Below are positions 8,917-17,625 of a stretch of 64,000 nucleotides of DNA, piece after piece. The stretch lies in assembly GCF_001307275.1 (NCBI RefSeq), contig NZ_CP012831.1, positions 6,750,501 to 6,814,500 on the forward strand. The letters run 5' to 3'. A program made the position numbers and the translations under genes. The stretch's first letter is position 1; each line of letters begins with the position of its first letter. The DNA comes from Pseudomonas fluorescens. GTDB taxonomy: Bacteria > Pseudomonadota > Gammaproteobacteria > Pseudomonadales > Pseudomonadaceae. Below the pieces are notes generated by a model that was given only the letters and a program-made list of their open reading frames with translations, made no database searches and was not told where the DNA came from.

Positions 8917-10386
8917 TCACACGTTTTCCAAGCCATCCCAGCAGAGGTATTTCACCTCAAGGAACTCATCGATCCCAAGGTGAGATCCTTCTCGCCCAAG
9001 ACCGCTCTGCTTGACCCCACCGAAGGGTGCGACCTCATTTGAAATCAAGCCACAGTTGATGCCCACCATGCCCGATTCGATGCGGGCGGCGTTGCGCCAG
9101 ATACGGGCCGCGTCGCGGCTGAACAGATATGCCGCCAAGCCGAACTCGCTGTCGTTGGCCATCGCAATGGCTTCGTCGTCCCTGTCGAAACGCACCAGTG
9201 GCATGACCGGGCCGAAGATCTCTTCGCGGGCGACCCGCATCCCATGAGTCACATCGGCCAACAAGGTGGGTTGGAAGAAACACCCGCCCAGGGCATGGGG
9301 CTTGCCGCCGGACAGCAGTCGAGCGCCTTGCGCCAGCGCATCATCGACAAGCGCCTGGGATTTTCGTACCGCCGCGTCATCGATCAACGGCCCAACCTGT
9401 ACACCCGGCTCCAGGCCATTGCCCACTTTCAGGCGTGCCATGCGCTCGACGATGCGCTCGGCCAATGCGTCATAGACCCCTGACTGCACCAGCACCCGAT
9501 TCGCGCCGATACAGGACTGTCCACCATTGCGAAACTTGGCCAACATCACACCGTCAGCCGCCGCATCAAGATCAGCATCGTCGAAGACAATGAACGGGGC
9601 ATTGCCGCCCAGTTCCATGGAGCATTTCTTGACCGTCTGTGCCGCTTGCGCCAGCAGCAGCCGGCCCACTTCCGTGGACCCGGTGAAGGTGAGTTTGCGC
9701 ACCAGCGGGTTGGCCGTGAGTTCACCGGCAATGTCACGGGTGTCATTGCCGGTGATCACACTGAAAACACCGGCCGGCACACCCGCACGCAGGGCGAGTT
9801 CAGCCAGCGCCAGGGCGGTCAGGGGTGTCTGGCTGGCCGGTTTCACGACCATCGTGCAACCGGCCGCAAGCGCTGGAGCGGCCTTGCGCGTGATCATGGC
9901 AGCGGGGAAATTCCAGGGCGTTATCGCCGCGCAAACCCCGATGGGCTCGCGCAGTACCACAATGCGCTGTGTGTCCTTTACGCCTGGAATCAGATCACCG
10001 CGCACCCGTGTGGCTTCCTCGCCAAACCAGCGTACGAAAGACGCCGCGTAATCGACTTCACCCCGCGCCTCCTCCAGTGGCTTGCCCTCCTCCAGGGTAA
10101 TCAACGTGGCAATGTCCTCACGATGTTCAACCATCAACTCGTACCAACGGCGCAATACCTCGCCACGGCGTTTAGCCGTCAGGCGGCGCCACGGGCCGAA
10201 GGCCTCATGCGCCGCGTCGATGGCGTGCCGAACCTCAGCTTCACCGCAGCGTGGCAACTCGGCCAACACCGATTGATCCACCGGATTACGCAGCGTGTAC
10301 TGGCCGTTCGGCGTCTCGGTCAGCCACTCTCCAGCGATGTAGGCACCGGTACGCCACAGCGTGGGATCCTTAAGTAAATGCTTCAC
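8917..10386 (-). CDS. NAD(P)-dependent aldehyde dehydrogenase, succinate-semialdehyde dehydrogenase (GabD)-like
   Basis: The protein has 489 residues, the usual GabD length. Diagnostic positions are all present: PWNFP at 157-161, K182, the FTGSTEVG loop near 234, the general base in MELGGNAP (E258) and the nucleophile in GGQSC (C292). It starts at GTG 10386 behind GAGAGGATT. The gene ends an unbroken minus-strand run and sits 16 bases after a DHDPS-family gene, an arrangement in which the lyase releases an aldehyde that the dehydrogenase oxidises. Succinate semialdehyde is the family substrate, but an aldehyde specific to this pathway is equally likely. Confidence 0.88.
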   Translation of the reverse strand: MKHLLKDPTLWRTGAYIAGEWLTETPNGQYTLRNPVDQSVLAELPRCGEAEVRHAIDAAHEAFGPWRRLTAKRRGEVLRRWYELMVEHREDIATLITLEEGKPLEEARGEVDYAASFVRWFGEEATRVRGDLIPGVKDTQRIVVLREPIGVCAAITPWNFPAAMITRKAAPALAAGCTMVVKPASQTPLTALALAELALRAGVPAGVFSVITGNDTRDIAGELTANPLVRKLTFTGSTEVGRLLLAQAAQTVKKCSMELGGNAPFIVFDDADLDAAADGVMLAKFRNGGQSCIGANRVLVQSGVYDALAERIVERMARLKVGNGLEPGVQVGPLIDDAAVRKSQALVDDALAQGARLLSGGKPHALGGCFFQPTLLADVTHGMRVAREEIFGPVMPLVRFDRDDEAIAMANDSEFGLAAYLFSRDAARIWRNAARIESGMVGINCGLISNEVAPFGGVKQSGLGREGSHLGIDEFLEVKYLCWDGLENV

Positions 10387-10402
10387 TTTTCAATCCTCTC
10401 AA

Positions 10403-11419
10403 TCAGCACGGGTGACGTCCGATCATGAAGGCGCTGTCAGGGTCCGCAGTCACCGGCAGCCCCGCCGCAACCAACCCTTGACGCAGGGACTTCATGAGGC
10501 GATCCGGCACGCGCATCGCCGGGGCACGCAGTGGGCCACCGTTGAAGCCGGCGAGCCAATCCTGGTATTTCCACATCGTGCGGTTGAGTACCCCGGTGCC
10601 GCCGGCATAGCTTTGCGCGGCGGCGCCGTTGGCGCTGCGGGCCGGATTGACCTTCCAATACAGCTCCATCGCCTCCTCGAAGCGGCCCGTGCGGGCCAGT
10701 TCGAAAGCTTTCGGGTAGTAGTCGCTCATCCAGGCCGTGTTGCTGGTGCCGGAAAACTGCAGTTTCATCAGGCTCATCAGGGGGATCGCGTCAGCTTCGA
10801 TCGGGCAACTGATCACCACCTGATCACGAAAGTGGTAGTACATTTCGCAAATACCCGCCGGCAGCGGGAACCCTTGCTCCGACTTGATGGCCGCGATGTT
10901 CGGGCAATCGGCCAACAGCCGACGAACCAACTCCAACGACATCCCTGCCGGATGCACGCGCTCAAAGCCCCAGAGCGGAATCGGGAACAGCATGACGGCG
11001 AGGTCCGTCGCGTCGCAGAACGACTTGGTGTAGTCGTAGATTTCCTGCTCGCTGGTCGGCCAGAACTGCGGCGGATAGGAGAGCAGGACGATGTCTGCAC
11101 CGGCATTCTCGGCGAGCTTCACCGCCTCGATGTTCTCCGCCAGCGTGCCAAAAGCCGCATGGAAGAACAGGATCAGGTTTTTCCCCGACTCACGGGCCCA
11201 GGCCGTGAACTGAGCGTTTTCCTGGGCAGAGATCGCCAGTTCGCTGCACAGCAACGTGCTGCTGTAACCCAGTCCTGCCACCTGTTCGATATCGTGGCGT
11301 ATGCCCCGTTCATTGAGACGCTTCAGGTCGGCGCTAAAACTCGGAATGGTGACCGCCGAGCAGCCCACCAGGTATTCCCGCGCCCAGGCACGGGCATCCG
11401 CTTTCTTGTAAGTGGCCAT
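10403..11419 (-). CDS. Dihydrodipicolinate synthase (DHDPS/NAL) superfamily lyase with altered active site
   Basis: The 338-residue chain has the layout of class I (Schiff-base) lyases: a small N-terminal beta hairpin, GADIVLLSYPP mid-barrel, and the likely Schiff-base lysine K179 in AAIKSEQG. Where the family normally has the YNxP segment bearing the catalytic tyrosine, this protein reads LFPIP (F145, P146), so the proton-relay tyrosine is absent. That argues against lysine-pathway DapA and against standard 5-dehydro-4-deoxyglucarate dehydratase. With an aldehyde dehydrogenase downstream and an OCD-family gene 26 bases upstream, a pathway-specific aldolase or hydratase is my inference. The ribosome-binding site is AAGGAAATCACC. 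Confidence 0.75.
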   Translation of the reverse strand: MATYKKADARAWAREYLVGCSAVTIPSFSADLKRLNERGIRHDIEQVAGLGYSSTLLCSELAISAQENAQFTAWARESGKNLILFFHAAFGTLAENIEAVKLAENAGADIVLLSYPPQFWPTSEQEIYDYTKSFCDATDLAVMLFPIPLWGFERVHPAGMSLELVRRLLADCPNIAAIKSEQGFPLPAGICEMYYHFRDQVVISCPIEADAIPLMSLMKLQFSGTSNTAWMSDYYPKAFELARTGRFEEAMELYWKVNPARSANGAAAQSYAGGTGVLNRTMWKYQDWLAGFNGGPLRAPAMRVPDRLMKSLRQGLVAAGLPVTADPDSAFMIGRHPC

Positions 11420-11445
11420 GGTGATTTCCTTTGAACAGTGAGGGG

Positions 11446-12456
11446 TTATTTCGAGACAGGGATAATGCTGGCAGGCAGCTCGATGCCGAGGCCTTGTTTC
11501 CTGGCGCGCTCGTACAGCGCTTGTGCGATGACGACATCCTGCAGCGCCGAGCCCACCGATTTGTAGAGGACGATGTCGTTGGCGTTCTGGCGCGGGTTGA
11601 CACGACCCGCCACCAGGTCCGACAGCGCGACCAACTTGTCGGCGACATAAACGCCGGCACTGATCGCAGCAATGGCGTCACCCGTATCGTGAAGCACCTC
11701 TTGCGGCATATCCGCGACGATGCAGACGGCTCGCTCCATCGTGACCGGGTCAACCTCCCGTTGCTCAGGCAAGGTGGACCCCAGCGACACGACCGTAGCG
11801 CCCGGGCAAAGCCAGGCGCCTTGCAGTACCGGGGACTCGTCACGGCTGCGTGCGGCACAAATCACCACGTCACAATCCCGTACGGCCTCTTGCGCGCTGC
11901 TCACCGCTTGGATATCCAGCCCGGGCCTGAAACTTTCGGCAAACCGCTCGCGGCTCGCGGGCGTCGGACTGAAGACCCGGACATGGGCCACATCGCGCAC
12001 GGACTTAAGGCAGTCCAACGCGCCACGGGCCTCAAATCCCGAGCCAATCACACCCACCCGCAGCGCGCGCTTGGGCGCCAGCAAATCGACCGCCAACGCA
12101 GCGGTTGCCGCGGTGCGCAACCCCGTCACCCGATTGCCATCGATCAAGGCGCTGAGTGCCATGGTTTGCTGGTTGAACAATGCGATCAGGTAGCTGGCGC
12201 AACGCGCCCGCATCGAGGCCGCGATCAACTTGCAGCCCATATGGCCGCCAGCCGGGGGTACAGCGGTCAAACTGCGCAGCCAGATGCCATCGCCCCGGGC
12301 CATGGAACGAGGCGGTACCATGGCATCCGATGCAGGGTGTGCGTACGCCTCGGCGAGCGCGGCAACGGCGGTGCTCCAGTCGGCGAGCGAGGCAACATCG
12401 GCGTCGCTGAGAAAAAGCGTCGGGGCCATGGCTTGGGACTCTTGGGGGTGATGCAT
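11446..12456 (-). CDS. Ornithine cyclodeaminase/mu-crystallin family protein (ketimine reductase-like)
   Basis: The start at 12456 follows GAGG with good spacing; 22 further in-frame upstream codons are unlikely to be translated. The 336-residue protein has the family hallmarks HMGCKL (K76), TGLRTAATAA (R114) and a Rossmann motif GVIGSGFEARG near residue 135. The family includes ornithine cyclodeaminase, pyrroline- or piperideine-2-carboxylate reductases and imine reductases. Which reaction applies cannot be read from sequence. In this cluster it would fit a step on a nitrogen-containing intermediate or a simple keto/imine reduction. It is followed 26 bases later by the DHDPS-family gene. Confidence 0.82.
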   Translation of the reverse strand: MHHPQESQAMAPTLFLSDADVASLADWSTAVAALAEAYAHPASDAMVPPRSMARGDGIWLRSLTAVPPAGGHMGCKLIAASMRARCASYLIALFNQQTMALSALIDGNRVTGLRTAATAALAVDLLAPKRALRVGVIGSGFEARGALDCLKSVRDVAHVRVFSPTPASRERFAESFRPGLDIQAVSSAQEAVRDCDVVICAARSRDESPVLQGAWLCPGATVVSLGSTLPEQREVDPVTMERAVCIVADMPQEVLHDTGDAIAAISAGVYVADKLVALSDLVAGRVNPRQNANDIVLYKSVGSALQDVVIAQALYERARKQGLGIELPASIIPVSK

Positions 12457-12555
12457 AGCGCTAACCTCGCAATCGGGTATCAATCGGTGATTGACTGACA
12501 CCCTACGAGGCCCACACCCCACCGAATACTGCTGGGGATCGAAAGCAGCTATCGC

Positions 12556-13506
12556 TCAAATCGATGGCATGGCCAGACTGCAGATCAGCCGGCGTACTTC
12601 ACGGGAGGCACGGGTCAAGGGACGACGGGGCGACTCGACCAGCACGACAAAGCGCTCGAGAAGTGGCTCGACGATACGCGATGACATCAGCCGTTGATCC
12701 AGCGAGCCCGGTAGTACAGAAGCAATCGCATAACCGCCACCGGCCGCCACGACTTCGTACTGAAGTTGGACGGAGTCGGCTTCGACGGCTACGCACAACG
12801 CCACGCCATGCTCGGCGGCCAGATGATCGAGCCTGGCCCTCAGCAAATGCGGTCGCCCGGGCACGACCAATGGCAACCCCGATAGATTTTTCAGCGCAAT
12901 ATCTCGATTGCCGAACAGAGGATCGACGGCGGGCCCCACCAGATGCAGCGGTAGCCTGGCCAGCAAGTGGGCTTGCCCGATGCTGGCCTCGCTCTCGCGC
13001 AGCACCAGTGCCATATCCAGGCGACCATCGTGCAGTTGCTCTTCGAGTTGAGCGCTCGCGCCCTCGATCAGGTGCAACCTCACCCCCGGCATCTGGGCGC
13101 GCACCGCAGAAAAAAGCGTTCCTGCAAACCGACGCACCGCGGAGGGCAACATGCCTACGACCACCTCGCCCACCGGTTTGCCACGCAGGTTGCGAATGTC
13201 ATCGGCAAGCCCTTCAGCGTCCGCGAGAAGGCCCGATATACACGGCAACAACTGCTCGCCAAATTCGGTCAGGACCACCCCGCGCCCCGTACGATGAAAC
13301 AGGCGCTCGCCACATTGCGACTCGAGCACGGCAATATTGCGACTCACCATGGACTGCGGCATATCCAGCAGTACGGCCGCTTTGCTGAGACTGCCAGCCG
13401 CCACGACACGTACGAACAAGGTCCAGCGAGGATCGATGATGGTGAGCGCCGTGGCAGGATGCTGCGTGGCCGTGGCTGGCACCTGGGAGTTCTGGGTATT
13501 TGTCAT
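12556..13506 (-). CDS. LysR-family transcriptional regulator, translationally coupled to GntR gene
   Basis: Starting at 13506 (MTNTQ) the protein has 316 residues, with an N-terminal extension of about 20 residues before the winged helix (LFVRVVAAGSLSKAA, MPQSMVSRNI) and a LysR substrate-binding domain. Its ATG overlaps the stop codon of the upstream GntR gene (ATGA), so the two regulators are probably made from one message. A longer upstream reading inside the GntR gene is out of context. It may regulate the surrounding catabolic run and responds to an unknown metabolite. Confidence 0.87.
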   Translation of the reverse strand: MTNTQNSQVPATATQHPATALTIIDPRWTLFVRVVAAGSLSKAAVLLDMPQSMVSRNIAVLESQCGERLFHRTGRGVVLTEFGEQLLPCISGLLADAEGLADDIRNLRGKPVGEVVVGMLPSAVRRFAGTLFSAVRAQMPGVRLHLIEGASAQLEEQLHDGRLDMALVLRESEASIGQAHLLARLPLHLVGPAVDPLFGNRDIALKNLSGLPLVVPGRPHLLRARLDHLAAEHGVALCVAVEADSVQLQYEVVAAGGGYAIASVLPGSLDQRLMSSRIVEPLLERFVVLVESPRRPLTRASREVRRLICSLAMPSI

Positions 13507-14234
13507 ATCAGCAGTTCTTGGCGGGCCTGATGCAGATACTCGCGACTGTCGTGAAGGTGCAGGCGCATGGCAGCGCACGCACATTCAGCGTCCTGATTGA
13601 AGATCGCCTGGTAAATCTGTTCGTGCTCGCTTTGCATGCGCTGTTCGTAGTGCGCAGGCTCATCGTGAAACAGTCGCGCACAATCCAGTCGGCTGCGCGG
13701 GATGATGACCACGCCCAGGTTGAGCAGTGTACTCGCGATGTAGTGGTTGCCTGTCGCCTGGGCAATGCTCAAATGGAACTGAAAATCCAACGCGGCCCGA
13801 TCATTGACGCTGACCGCAGGCTGCCCGAGCTGATCGAGGAGCGCCCGCAACCCCGCCAACTGATCCGGGCTGCGTCGCAAGGCGGCGAGCCCGGCGGCTT
13901 CTACCTCAAGACCGATCCGAAACTCCATGATCGCCAGCGAATCTGTGATGATGCCGAGGGTCGCCGGGTCGATGAAGGCCCCCAGCGACAGGGTGCTACC
14001 GCGCACAAACGTCCCGATACCGTGGCGTGTCTCGACCATTCCAGCAGCCTGCAGACGCGACATGGCCTCGCGCACCACGGTTCTGCTGACCCCATGCTCA
14101 AGCATGAGGACCGATTCGGTGGGCAACTGTTCACCACCACGCAGTCGTCCCTCAAGAATGAGCCCTGACAGCAGCGCCTCGAGCCCCTGGGACAGGCTGC
14201 CGCGTTTTTTCCCACCGGCCGCCGGCACGTTCAC
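13503..14234 (-). CDS. GntR-family regulator, FadR subfamily
   Basis: The true start is most likely GTG 14234, which overlaps the stop of the preceding cyclase gene (GTGA); the frame stays open much further upstream but only antisense to conserved coding sequence. The 243-residue protein has an N-terminal winged helix (LRGGEQLPTESVLML, GVSRTVVREAMSRLQAAGMV, GIGTFV) and an all-helical FCD domain (RIGLEVEAAGLAAL, DFQFHLSIAQATGNHY, MRLHLHDSREYL). FCD domains bind carboxylic acids through a metal, so a pathway acid is the probable inducer. Both stop and start overlaps tie it to its neighbours. Confidence 0.88.
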   Translation of the reverse strand: MNVPAAGGKKRGSLSQGLEALLSGLILEGRLRGGEQLPTESVLMLEHGVSRTVVREAMSRLQAAGMVETRHGIGTFVRGSTLSLGAFIDPATLGIITDSLAIMEFRIGLEVEAAGLAALRRSPDQLAGLRALLDQLGQPAVSVNDRAALDFQFHLSIAQATGNHYIASTLLNLGVVIIPRSRLDCARLFHDEPAHYEQRMQSEHEQIYQAIFNQDAECACAAMRLHLHDSREYLHQARQELLI

Positions 14235-15016
14235 ACCTCGAAAATCGCGACGGCGCGGACAAAGCCGGCCGAAGCGTGCCTGATTTTGTAGGGGAAGCAG
14301 GACACCTGGAAACCATGGGCCGGCAGGCATTCCAGGTTGGCCAGTTTTTCCATCTGGCCGTAGCCGATGTCGCGCCCGGCCTTGTGCCCTTCCCAGATGA
14401 TCGAGGCGTCGCCCGTGGCGGCGAAGCGTTCGCGTGTGTACTTGAACGGCGCGTCCCAGCTCCAGGCATCGGTGCCGACCACGCGCACGCCGCACTCGAG
14501 CATGTACAACGTAGCCTCGCGGCCGATACCAACCCCGGCATCCAGATACCCTGGCTGACCGAACAGCGCACCGGCGCGAGTGTTGACCAGGACAATGTCC
14601 AACGGCTGCAGCACGTGGTCGATGCGCGCCAGCTCGGCTTGCACTTCGGCGGCGCTGACCACATGGCCATCCGGCAAATGACGAAAGTCCAGCTTCACGC
14701 CGGGTTGCAGGCACCATTCCAACGGCAACTCGTCGATGCCAAACGCCGGCTTGCCACCGTCCGTGGTCGAGGCGTAGTGCCAAGGGGCATCCATATGCGT
14801 ACCGCTGTGCGTCGTGATCTGCAGGCGCTCAGCCGCCCAGGATTCGTCGCCGGGCAGTTGCGCCTTGGACAGGCCGGGGAACATCGCGGCCATCTCCGGC
14901 CAGCCTTGCTGATGGTCCATGTAGTCGATTTTCGGCAGCAACGGCGGTGGGTCGGTGTAGGGGTTGTTGTCCAGGGTAACGGACAGGTCCACCAGGCGGC
15001 GTTTAGTTGATTGCAT
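14231..15016 (-). CDS. Cyclase-family metal hydrolase (kynurenine formamidase-like)
   Basis: The 261-residue protein carries the family metal motif HSGTHMDAPWH (H70, H74, D76, H80) and a C-terminal region with NLECLPAHGFQVSCFP. Members hydrolyse amides, lactones or isatin-type rings. In an oxygenase cluster, opening a lactone or cyclic product is plausible. The gene overlaps the upstream SDR by 14 bases and the downstream GntR by 4 bases, consistent with one operon. The ribosome-binding site is GGAGTGACTG. Confidence 0.85.
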   Translation of the reverse strand: MQSTKRRLVDLSVTLDNNPYTDPPPLLPKIDYMDHQQGWPEMAAMFPGLSKAQLPGDESWAAERLQITTHSGTHMDAPWHYASTTDGGKPAFGIDELPLEWCLQPGVKLDFRHLPDGHVVSAAEVQAELARIDHVLQPLDIVLVNTRAGALFGQPGYLDAGVGIGREATLYMLECGVRVVGTDAWSWDAPFKYTRERFAATGDASIIWEGHKAGRDIGYGQMEKLANLECLPAHGFQVSCFPYKIRHASAGFVRAVAIFEV

Positions 15017-16010
15017 GATCAGTCACTCCAAGCGCCACCCGTCCACGCACACGACGCGCCGGGGCAGCAGCGTTCAAACTGTTTCGTATCAAAGCGGCAG
15101 CCGAGCCGTCATGGCGAAAGCCAAGGGCACGGGCCAGAGGGGTTTTCATTGCAGGAAAGTTGCCGAACAACGCTTGCAGCCCGGCATCCGGTGCGAAGCT
15201 GATCAGCGCGCGGCGTTCCTGGCCGTAGGCAGCGGCCAGGGCATCGATGACCTGGGCAATGGACAGGTGCAACAACGGCAATTGCCAGACACGTGACTCG
15301 CCAAGTTCGGCGGCGGGCAGTTCGGCGGCCCGTAACAGGTTATCCACGCAACACCGTACGGACATCCACCAGGCCTGCGCCTGCGGCGAAACCGGGCAGC
15401 AATACGGCTGGCCTTCGGCGAAGGCGTGCAGCAGATCGCTCATGAACGCCGAACGCAGTCCATTGGGTTCACGTGGACGGGCGACAATGCCGGGCAGGCG
15501 CACGGCACGACCGTCCACCTCGCCTCGTCGGGCAAGGTCGTTGAGGGCCATTTCCACCATCGCCTTGTGCGCACCGTAGCTCAACTGCGGGCGCGGCACG
15601 GCACGCTCATCGATGCGCGCCGGCAGGTCGCCGCCGTACACCGCCACGCTGCTGGCATACACCAGCACCGGCGCACCAGGCTGCTGGCGCAACTGGTCAA
15701 GCAGCTCCAGGCTTGCCAGCAGGTTGACCTGATAGCCCAGTGAATAGTGCTGCTCGGCCGCTCCACCGGGGATGCTGACCAAGTGAAAAACCACATCGAT
15801 GCCATCGGCCAGCGCGCGGCGCAGTAACGCGGCATCGGTCACACTGCCGCAATGCCGACGCAGGCGCTTATCGTCGGCAAACCCTGCCAACTCTTTATCC
15901 AGCAGTATCAACGCGCTGATCGACCGGCCTTGCAGTTCATTGGTTTGGAGCAATCGTTTCACCAGCGCCCGGCCGACAAAACCATTGGCCCCGGTAATCA
16001 TCACGCGCAT
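15003..16010 (-). CDS. NAD-dependent epimerase/dehydratase (SDR), D-erythronate dehydrogenase (DenD)-like
   Basis: The ATG at 16010 with GAGGCCTCCC upstream gives 335 residues. The N-terminus reads MITGANGFVGRAL (extended-SDR GxxGxxG). The catalytic region has YASSVAVYGG and SYGAHK (Tyr and Lys of YxxxK). The segment RLPGIVARPREPNG and the C-terminal layout resemble DenD, which oxidises D-erythronate or 2-hydroxy acids. It overlaps the upstream FAH gene by 10 bases. The substrate is unproven; oxidation of a hydroxylated ring-cleavage product is possible. Confidence 0.8.
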   Translation of the reverse strand: MRVMITGANGFVGRALVKRLLQTNELQGRSISALILLDKELAGFADDKRLRRHCGSVTDAALLRRALADGIDVVFHLVSIPGGAAEQHYSLGYQVNLLASLELLDQLRQQPGAPVLVYASSVAVYGGDLPARIDERAVPRPQLSYGAHKAMVEMALNDLARRGEVDGRAVRLPGIVARPREPNGLRSAFMSDLLHAFAEGQPYCCPVSPQAQAWWMSVRCCVDNLLRAAELPAAELGESRVWQLPLLHLSIAQVIDALAAAYGQERRALISFAPDAGLQALFGNFPAMKTPLARALGFRHDGSAAALIRNSLNAAAPARRVRGRVALGVTDHAIN

Positions 16011-16993
16011 GGGAGGCCTCCGCGCACGACACACTGGTCTATCGCCCCGAAAACCGACTGCCCTTGCAGGTCGAAGACTTCCATGCGCACGCGGTCACCA
16101 AAGCGCATGAAGGGTGTCTGTGGCGCCCCTTGCTCGATCATCTCAACGGCACGACGTTCGGCGATGCAGGCCGCACCAACCGTGGGGTCGGCATTGGAAA
16201 CCGTGCCAGAACCGATCACGCAGCCGGCCCGGAGTCGCCGGGTCATGGCCGCATGGGCGATCAACTGATGAAAGCCGAAATGCATGGCGCCGCCATGGGC
16301 ATGACCAAACCACTGGCCATTCCATTCGACCCTCAGCGGCAGGTGCACGCGCCCGTCGCGCCAGGCCTCGCCCAACTCGTCGGGGGTGATCGCCACCGGG
16401 GCAAAACTCGACGAGGATTTGGCCTGGATAAAACCGAAGCCGGTCTTCATTTCACGGGGGGCGAGCGCACGCAAGCTGACATCGTTGACTTGCACGATGA
16501 GCCGAACATGGTCGACAGCATCTTGCGCCGAGCAGCCCATGGGGACTTCATCGACCAACACCGCGAATTCACCTTCGAAATCGATACCGTGGCTTTCACT
16601 GGGTAGCACGATGTCGTCGTGGGCTCCCAGAAAATCATCGCCACAGCCTTGATACATCAGCGGCGTATGTTCAACACCTTCGATCGGGTCCAGTGCGAAC
16701 GCTTTCTGCATGCGCTCGCCATGACTGAGGAAAGACGAGGCGTCCAGCCACTGCCAGGCACGTGGCAAGGGTGCGGCGGCTTGCTGCGGATCAAAGGGGA
16801 AGGCACCGGTCAGCATGCCTTCGTTCAAGGCGTCATACCGCAAGCGCAAGGCCGCTTCGACGCTCGGCCAACGCTCGATGGCATCCTGCAGCGTCGCGGC
16901 AATATCGCTGGCCTCCACCGCCCAGGCCAGGTCGCGCGACACCACCAGCAGGCGACCGTCGCGGCTGGGATGCTTGAGAGTACTGAGCTTCAT
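16001..16993 (-). CDS. Fumarylacetoacetate hydrolase (FAH) family protein
   Basis: The 330-residue chain includes the FAH metal-binding segment DFEGEFAVLVDE (E140, E142), with VNDVSLRAL supplying a further acidic ligand (about D171) and KTGFGFIQAKSSSSFAPV matching the family core. Such enzymes hydrolyse C-C bonds of diketo acids or decarboxylate and hydrate ring-cleavage products. It sits between a cupin gene (4-base overlap) and an SDR gene (10-base overlap). Cupin ring-cleavage dioxygenase plus FAH hydrolase is the pairing of gentisate-type pathways, which is suggestive but not proof. Confidence 0.87.
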   Translation of the reverse strand: MKLSTLKHPSRDGRLLVVSRDLAWAVEASDIAATLQDAIERWPSVEAALRLRYDALNEGMLTGAFPFDPQQAAAPLPRAWQWLDASSFLSHGERMQKAFALDPIEGVEHTPLMYQGCGDDFLGAHDDIVLPSESHGIDFEGEFAVLVDEVPMGCSAQDAVDHVRLIVQVNDVSLRALAPREMKTGFGFIQAKSSSSFAPVAITPDELGEAWRDGRVHLPLRVEWNGQWFGHAHGGAMHFGFHQLIAHAAMTRRLRAGCVIGSGTVSNADPTVGAACIAERRAVEMIEQGAPQTPFMRFGDRVRMEVFDLQGQSVFGAIDQCVVRGGLPCA

Positions 16994-17562
16994 GACGGTT
17001 CTCCTTGCAGCTCGGGGGCGAAGCGGCCATCGAGCAGGACGAAGAGCATGCGGGCCATCTGCTCGGTGCGATTGCTCCAGGCGTGGTTGGTGCCTCGCTG
17101 CACGACGATGTCACCGCGCTTGAGATGCACTTCCTCGCCATCGAGCACCAACCACACCTCACCCTCCGTGACCACGCCGTAATCGAGCGTTTCGGTGCGG
17201 TGCATCAGCTTGTGTCTCGAATCCGCCTGTCCCGTGCCGGCATGGGCCTGGCCAATTTCGGCGAAGGCGGCCAAGGCGTCCTCGGCGCTGATTTGGTTCT
17301 GCATGCTGTCGGGCGGAATATCCACCACCCGGATCACACTGCCCAGCGGTGCCGGACTCAACTGGAGCGGCTTACGAGTGGGGTCGTCGCCGTTATCCAG
17401 CACGGCCGGGCTGGCGCCACTGTTCCAGATCTCATGGAAGACCGTGCCGGGTACGGACTTGAGCGGGAAGCTATTGGGCGTCGGTCCGCTGAGCGCGACC
17501 ACCGCCTGGCCCTGGGCGTCGTGCCCGGTGACCACGCGTTTGAAACCAGGAAGTTGTTGCAT
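16990..17562 (-). CDS. Cupin-domain protein
   Basis: The start at 17562 follows GAGGAGT and gives 190 residues. The C-terminal half has a double-stranded beta-helix signature: HRTETLDYGVVTEGEVWLVL, then HLKRGDIVVQRGTNHAW. Histidines at the first motif and the one in GTNHAW could bind a metal. It may be a dioxygenase, an isomerase or an accessory protein; the size is smaller than bicupin gentisate dioxygenases (about 350 residues). The gene overlaps FAH by 4 bases. Confidence 0.82.
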   Translation of the reverse strand: MQQLPGFKRVVTGHDAQGQAVVALSGPTPNSFPLKSVPGTVFHEIWNSGASPAVLDNGDDPTRKPLQLSPAPLGSVIRVVDIPPDSMQNQISAEDALAAFAEIGQAHAGTGQADSRHKLMHRTETLDYGVVTEGEVWLVLDGEEVHLKRGDIVVQRGTNHAWSNRTEQMARMLFVLLDGRFAPELQGEPS

Positions 17563-17625
17563 GTTCGACTCCTCAATCAATTGGCGAAACACGGCAGCGG
17601 GTAAAGATGGATGCATGAAAAAACC

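Noticed and set aside
10403..11419. Naming the DHDPS-family gene kdgD (5-dehydro-4-deoxyglucarate dehydratase)
   Set aside because: The neighbouring aldehyde dehydrogenase suggested it, but the sequence around the active site differs and the YNxP tyrosine is missing.
14235..14783. Upstream extension of the GntR frame
   Set aside because: Antisense-like shadow within the cyclase gene on another frame; the GTG at 14234 overlaps the cyclase stop and begins right before the winged helix.
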